Source: Verrucomicrobiota bacterium (GTDB lineage: Bacteria > Verrucomicrobiota > Verrucomicrobiia > Limisphaerales > JACRJZ01). From it: a stretch of DNA of 9,579 nucleotides. Positions 7,992 through 9,579 of the stretch are shown here, one piece after another. The notes below the pieces were generated by a model that was not told the DNA's origin, ran no database searches, and saw only the letters and a list, made by a program, of their open reading frames with translations. The translations under genes were made by a program, and so were the position numbers. Numbering within the stretch: the stretch's first letter is position 1; each line of letters starts with the position of its first letter. The stretch spans positions 1-9,579 of the forward strand of contig JAKLEJ010000101.1 in NCBI GenBank assembly GCA_022711695.1, given 5' to 3'.

Positions 7992-9579
7992 ATGAACCGT
8001 CTCCTGCAACGGGAGGCAGCCGCGGCCCTCGCCGTCCTGATCCACTTTGCGACCGCAGCGCTCACCGCGTGCGCCGCCCCGCTCGATTCGGCGGTGGACC
8101 TCAATCGCAAGTGGGCCGAGCAGCTCTTCCCAGCCGCGTCGGCCAGCCGTCTGGTCATCTGCCACGAGGACGAACCCGGCGACACGAAGATCGGCCGATG
8201 CGCCGCCGGCGGGCCCCTCCGGTTGGGCAGCTAGACCTACCCGCGCGGCATCGGCGTCAACTCGCTCAGCGTGCTGCGGGTGACGCTCGATCGGCCCGCG
8301 CAAAACCTCCTGTCCGTGATCGGGCTCGACCGCAACGTGGACAATACGCGCGCATCCTGCCGATTCCGGGTGCGCATCGGAACGAACGAGGTCTTTGCCA
8401 CAGAGGCGTTCCAGGCCAACGCCCCGCCGCGCGCCATAGACGTTCCGTTGAGCGGAGCGACGGAGTTCGACTTGATCGTGGACGATGCCGCTGACGGCCG
8501 CGGCTGGGACCAGGCCGATTGGGCCGACGCCAAGGTCGTGCTTCAGGACGGGGCGGCGCTTTGGCTCGATGACCTCGCGGTGGATGGGCCTCTGCCTTTC
8601 TCGTTTGTCTATGGCGGGAGACCTTCCTCGGAGTTCTTCCGCCAGTGGACCCGCGAGGTCAAAGTGGAGACGCTGAGCGACACGCTGAGCCGGCGCACGC
8701 TGACGCTGACGGACCCGGCGACCCATCTGGAGGTTCGGGCGGTTTGCCTGGTGTACTTGGACACGCCGGGCGTCGATTGGACCCTGCATTTCACGAACAA
8801 GGGCGCCAGGGACAGCCTGGTGATCGAAGAGGTGAAAGCCCTGGACGCCGCCCTCGCAGCCGGCGGGGCGGAGAGCGTCGTGCTTCACCGCTTGAACGGC
8901 GCTCCGAGCCGGGTCGATGACTGGATGCCCTTCGAGCAGCCGCTGGCCCGAGGACAGCCGATCGAGTTTGCCGCCACCAATGGCCGCTCCTCGAACGTCT
9001 CGCCTTGGTTTCATGCCGATTGGGGCAGTGGCGGGGTCATCACGGCCATCGGCTGGTCCGGGCAGTGGAGCGCCTCGGTCCGGTTCAACGGCGACCGCGT
9101 TCGCACCCAGGCGGGACAGCAGCGTTTGCGAACCGTGCTGCATCCGGGCGAGAGCCTGCGCACCCCGCGCATCCTCCAGCTTCGCTGGGAGGGTGGCGAC
9201 GCCGCGCGCGCCTGCAATCTCTTCCGGCGCACGCTGATCGCCCACGTCCTGCCCAGGATCGGCGGCCAGCTCGTCTGGCCCCCCATCGCCCATCTCAGCA
9301 CCGCCTTCTACGAACTCAACGACTCCAACGAGCGCAACGTGCTCTCCCATCTCGAATCGCTCCGCGGCCTGGGATTCGAGATGTTCTGGCTCGACGCCTA
9401 CTGGACCGGCCCCAACGGATTCCCGCAGGCCATGGGCAATTACGGCTTTCCGATCGAGCGCGTGGAGCCAAAAGACCGCTTCCCGCGCGGGCTGCGGGCT
9501 ATTGCGGACGCGGTCGAGAAGGAGGGCCTGCGGTTCCTGATGTGGTTCGAGCCGGAGCGCGTGGCCCCGGGCACGTTCC
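7992..9579 (+). pseudogene. secreted NPCBM + GH36-type alpha-galactosidase, interrupted by in-frame TAG; 3' end beyond window
   Basis: One reading frame encodes a signal-peptide-like start (MNRLLQRE, then the hydrophobic run AAAALAVLIHFATAA; LTAC at residues 24-27 also fits a lipobox), an NPCBM carbohydrate-binding domain (to about 8560; YPRGIGVNSLS and WADAKV), the GH36-type N-terminal region with PFSFVYGGRPSSEF (8595-8636), and the start of the melibiase barrel: FEMFWLDAYW (9375-9404) and FLMWFEPERV (9534-9563). The family removes terminal alpha-galactose from plant or microbial polysaccharides. A TAG at 8232-8234, after codon 80, breaks the NPCBM domain; the frame is otherwise open for about 448 more codons to the edge, with good domain continuity on both sides. 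So no frameshift is involved, just one stop. The catalytic nucleophile region lies outside the window. The ATG at 7992 gives the cleaner signal peptide; ATG 7956 is an alternative. Nonsense mutation, sequence error or readthrough are all open. Confidence 0.72.
8232..8234 (+). other. in-frame amber codon inside the NPCBM domain
   Basis: The TAG lies between PLRLGS and TYPRGIGVNS, which in other NPCBM domains are joined by a single polar residue, often Lys or Arg. It is one base away from AAG (Lys) or CAG (Gln). It is the only stop found in this frame from 7956 to 9579. The aminotransferase gene of this window ends in TAG at the expected family length, so genome-wide amber reassignment is unlikely. 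Confidence 0.85.

Noticed and set aside
8232..8234. Genome-wide reassignment of TAG as a sense codon
   Set aside because: The aminotransferase of this window ends in TAG exactly at the family's usual end, and readthrough there would add only a few residues before a TGA; local mutation or error is simpler.
7758..9350. 530-residue open frame on the reverse strand opposite the alpha-galactosidase
   Set aside because: The forward frame carries clear NPCBM and GH36 motifs, despite one stop; the reverse product shows no domain and has the composition of a GC-rich shadow.

Overview
The window is high-GC bacterial DNA, tightly packed, with seven genes or gene remnants: six intact and one broken and cut by the right edge. 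The gene set suggests a Verrucomicrobiota-like bacterium, possibly of the Pedosphaera/Limisphaerales type. The pointers are an MglA/MglB operon in a non-motility context, a secreted alpha-galactosidase with an N-terminal NPCBM domain, and a near absence of Shine-Dalgarno sequences. This assignment is inference from gene content; there is no rRNA or other marker to prove it.

Left part (1-4696): a PatA/aspartate-type PLP aminotransferase is followed, after a 65-base gap holding a nested inverted repeat, by priA (replication-restart helicase). Convergent to priA lies rsmI (16S rRNA C1402 2'-O-methyltransferase). These are ordinary housekeeping genes.

Centre (4729-7791): this is the most interesting part. 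A three-gene operon, divergent from rsmI and with gaps of only 5 and 1 bases, encodes (i) a 635-residue modular protein with two copies of an unrecognised ~110-residue module, long Pro/Ala-rich linkers and a C-terminal roadblock/LC7 domain, (ii) an MglA-type small Ras-like GTPase with alanine where Myxococcus MglA has the P-loop glycine 21, and (iii) an MglB-type roadblock protein, the expected GTPase-activating partner. Together they look like a polarity or scaffold GTPase switch with an added large, partly disordered roadblock subunit. A GC-rich hairpin sits just upstream of the first gene.

Right part (7792-9579): after about 200 bases without a supported gene comes a secreted NPCBM plus GH36-type alpha-galactosidase reading frame. 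It is interrupted by a single in-frame TAG inside the NPCBM domain, but is otherwise open to the window edge. It is either a very young pseudogene, a sequence error, or a readthrough case.

No tRNA, rRNA, CRISPR array, insertion sequence or phage gene was seen.
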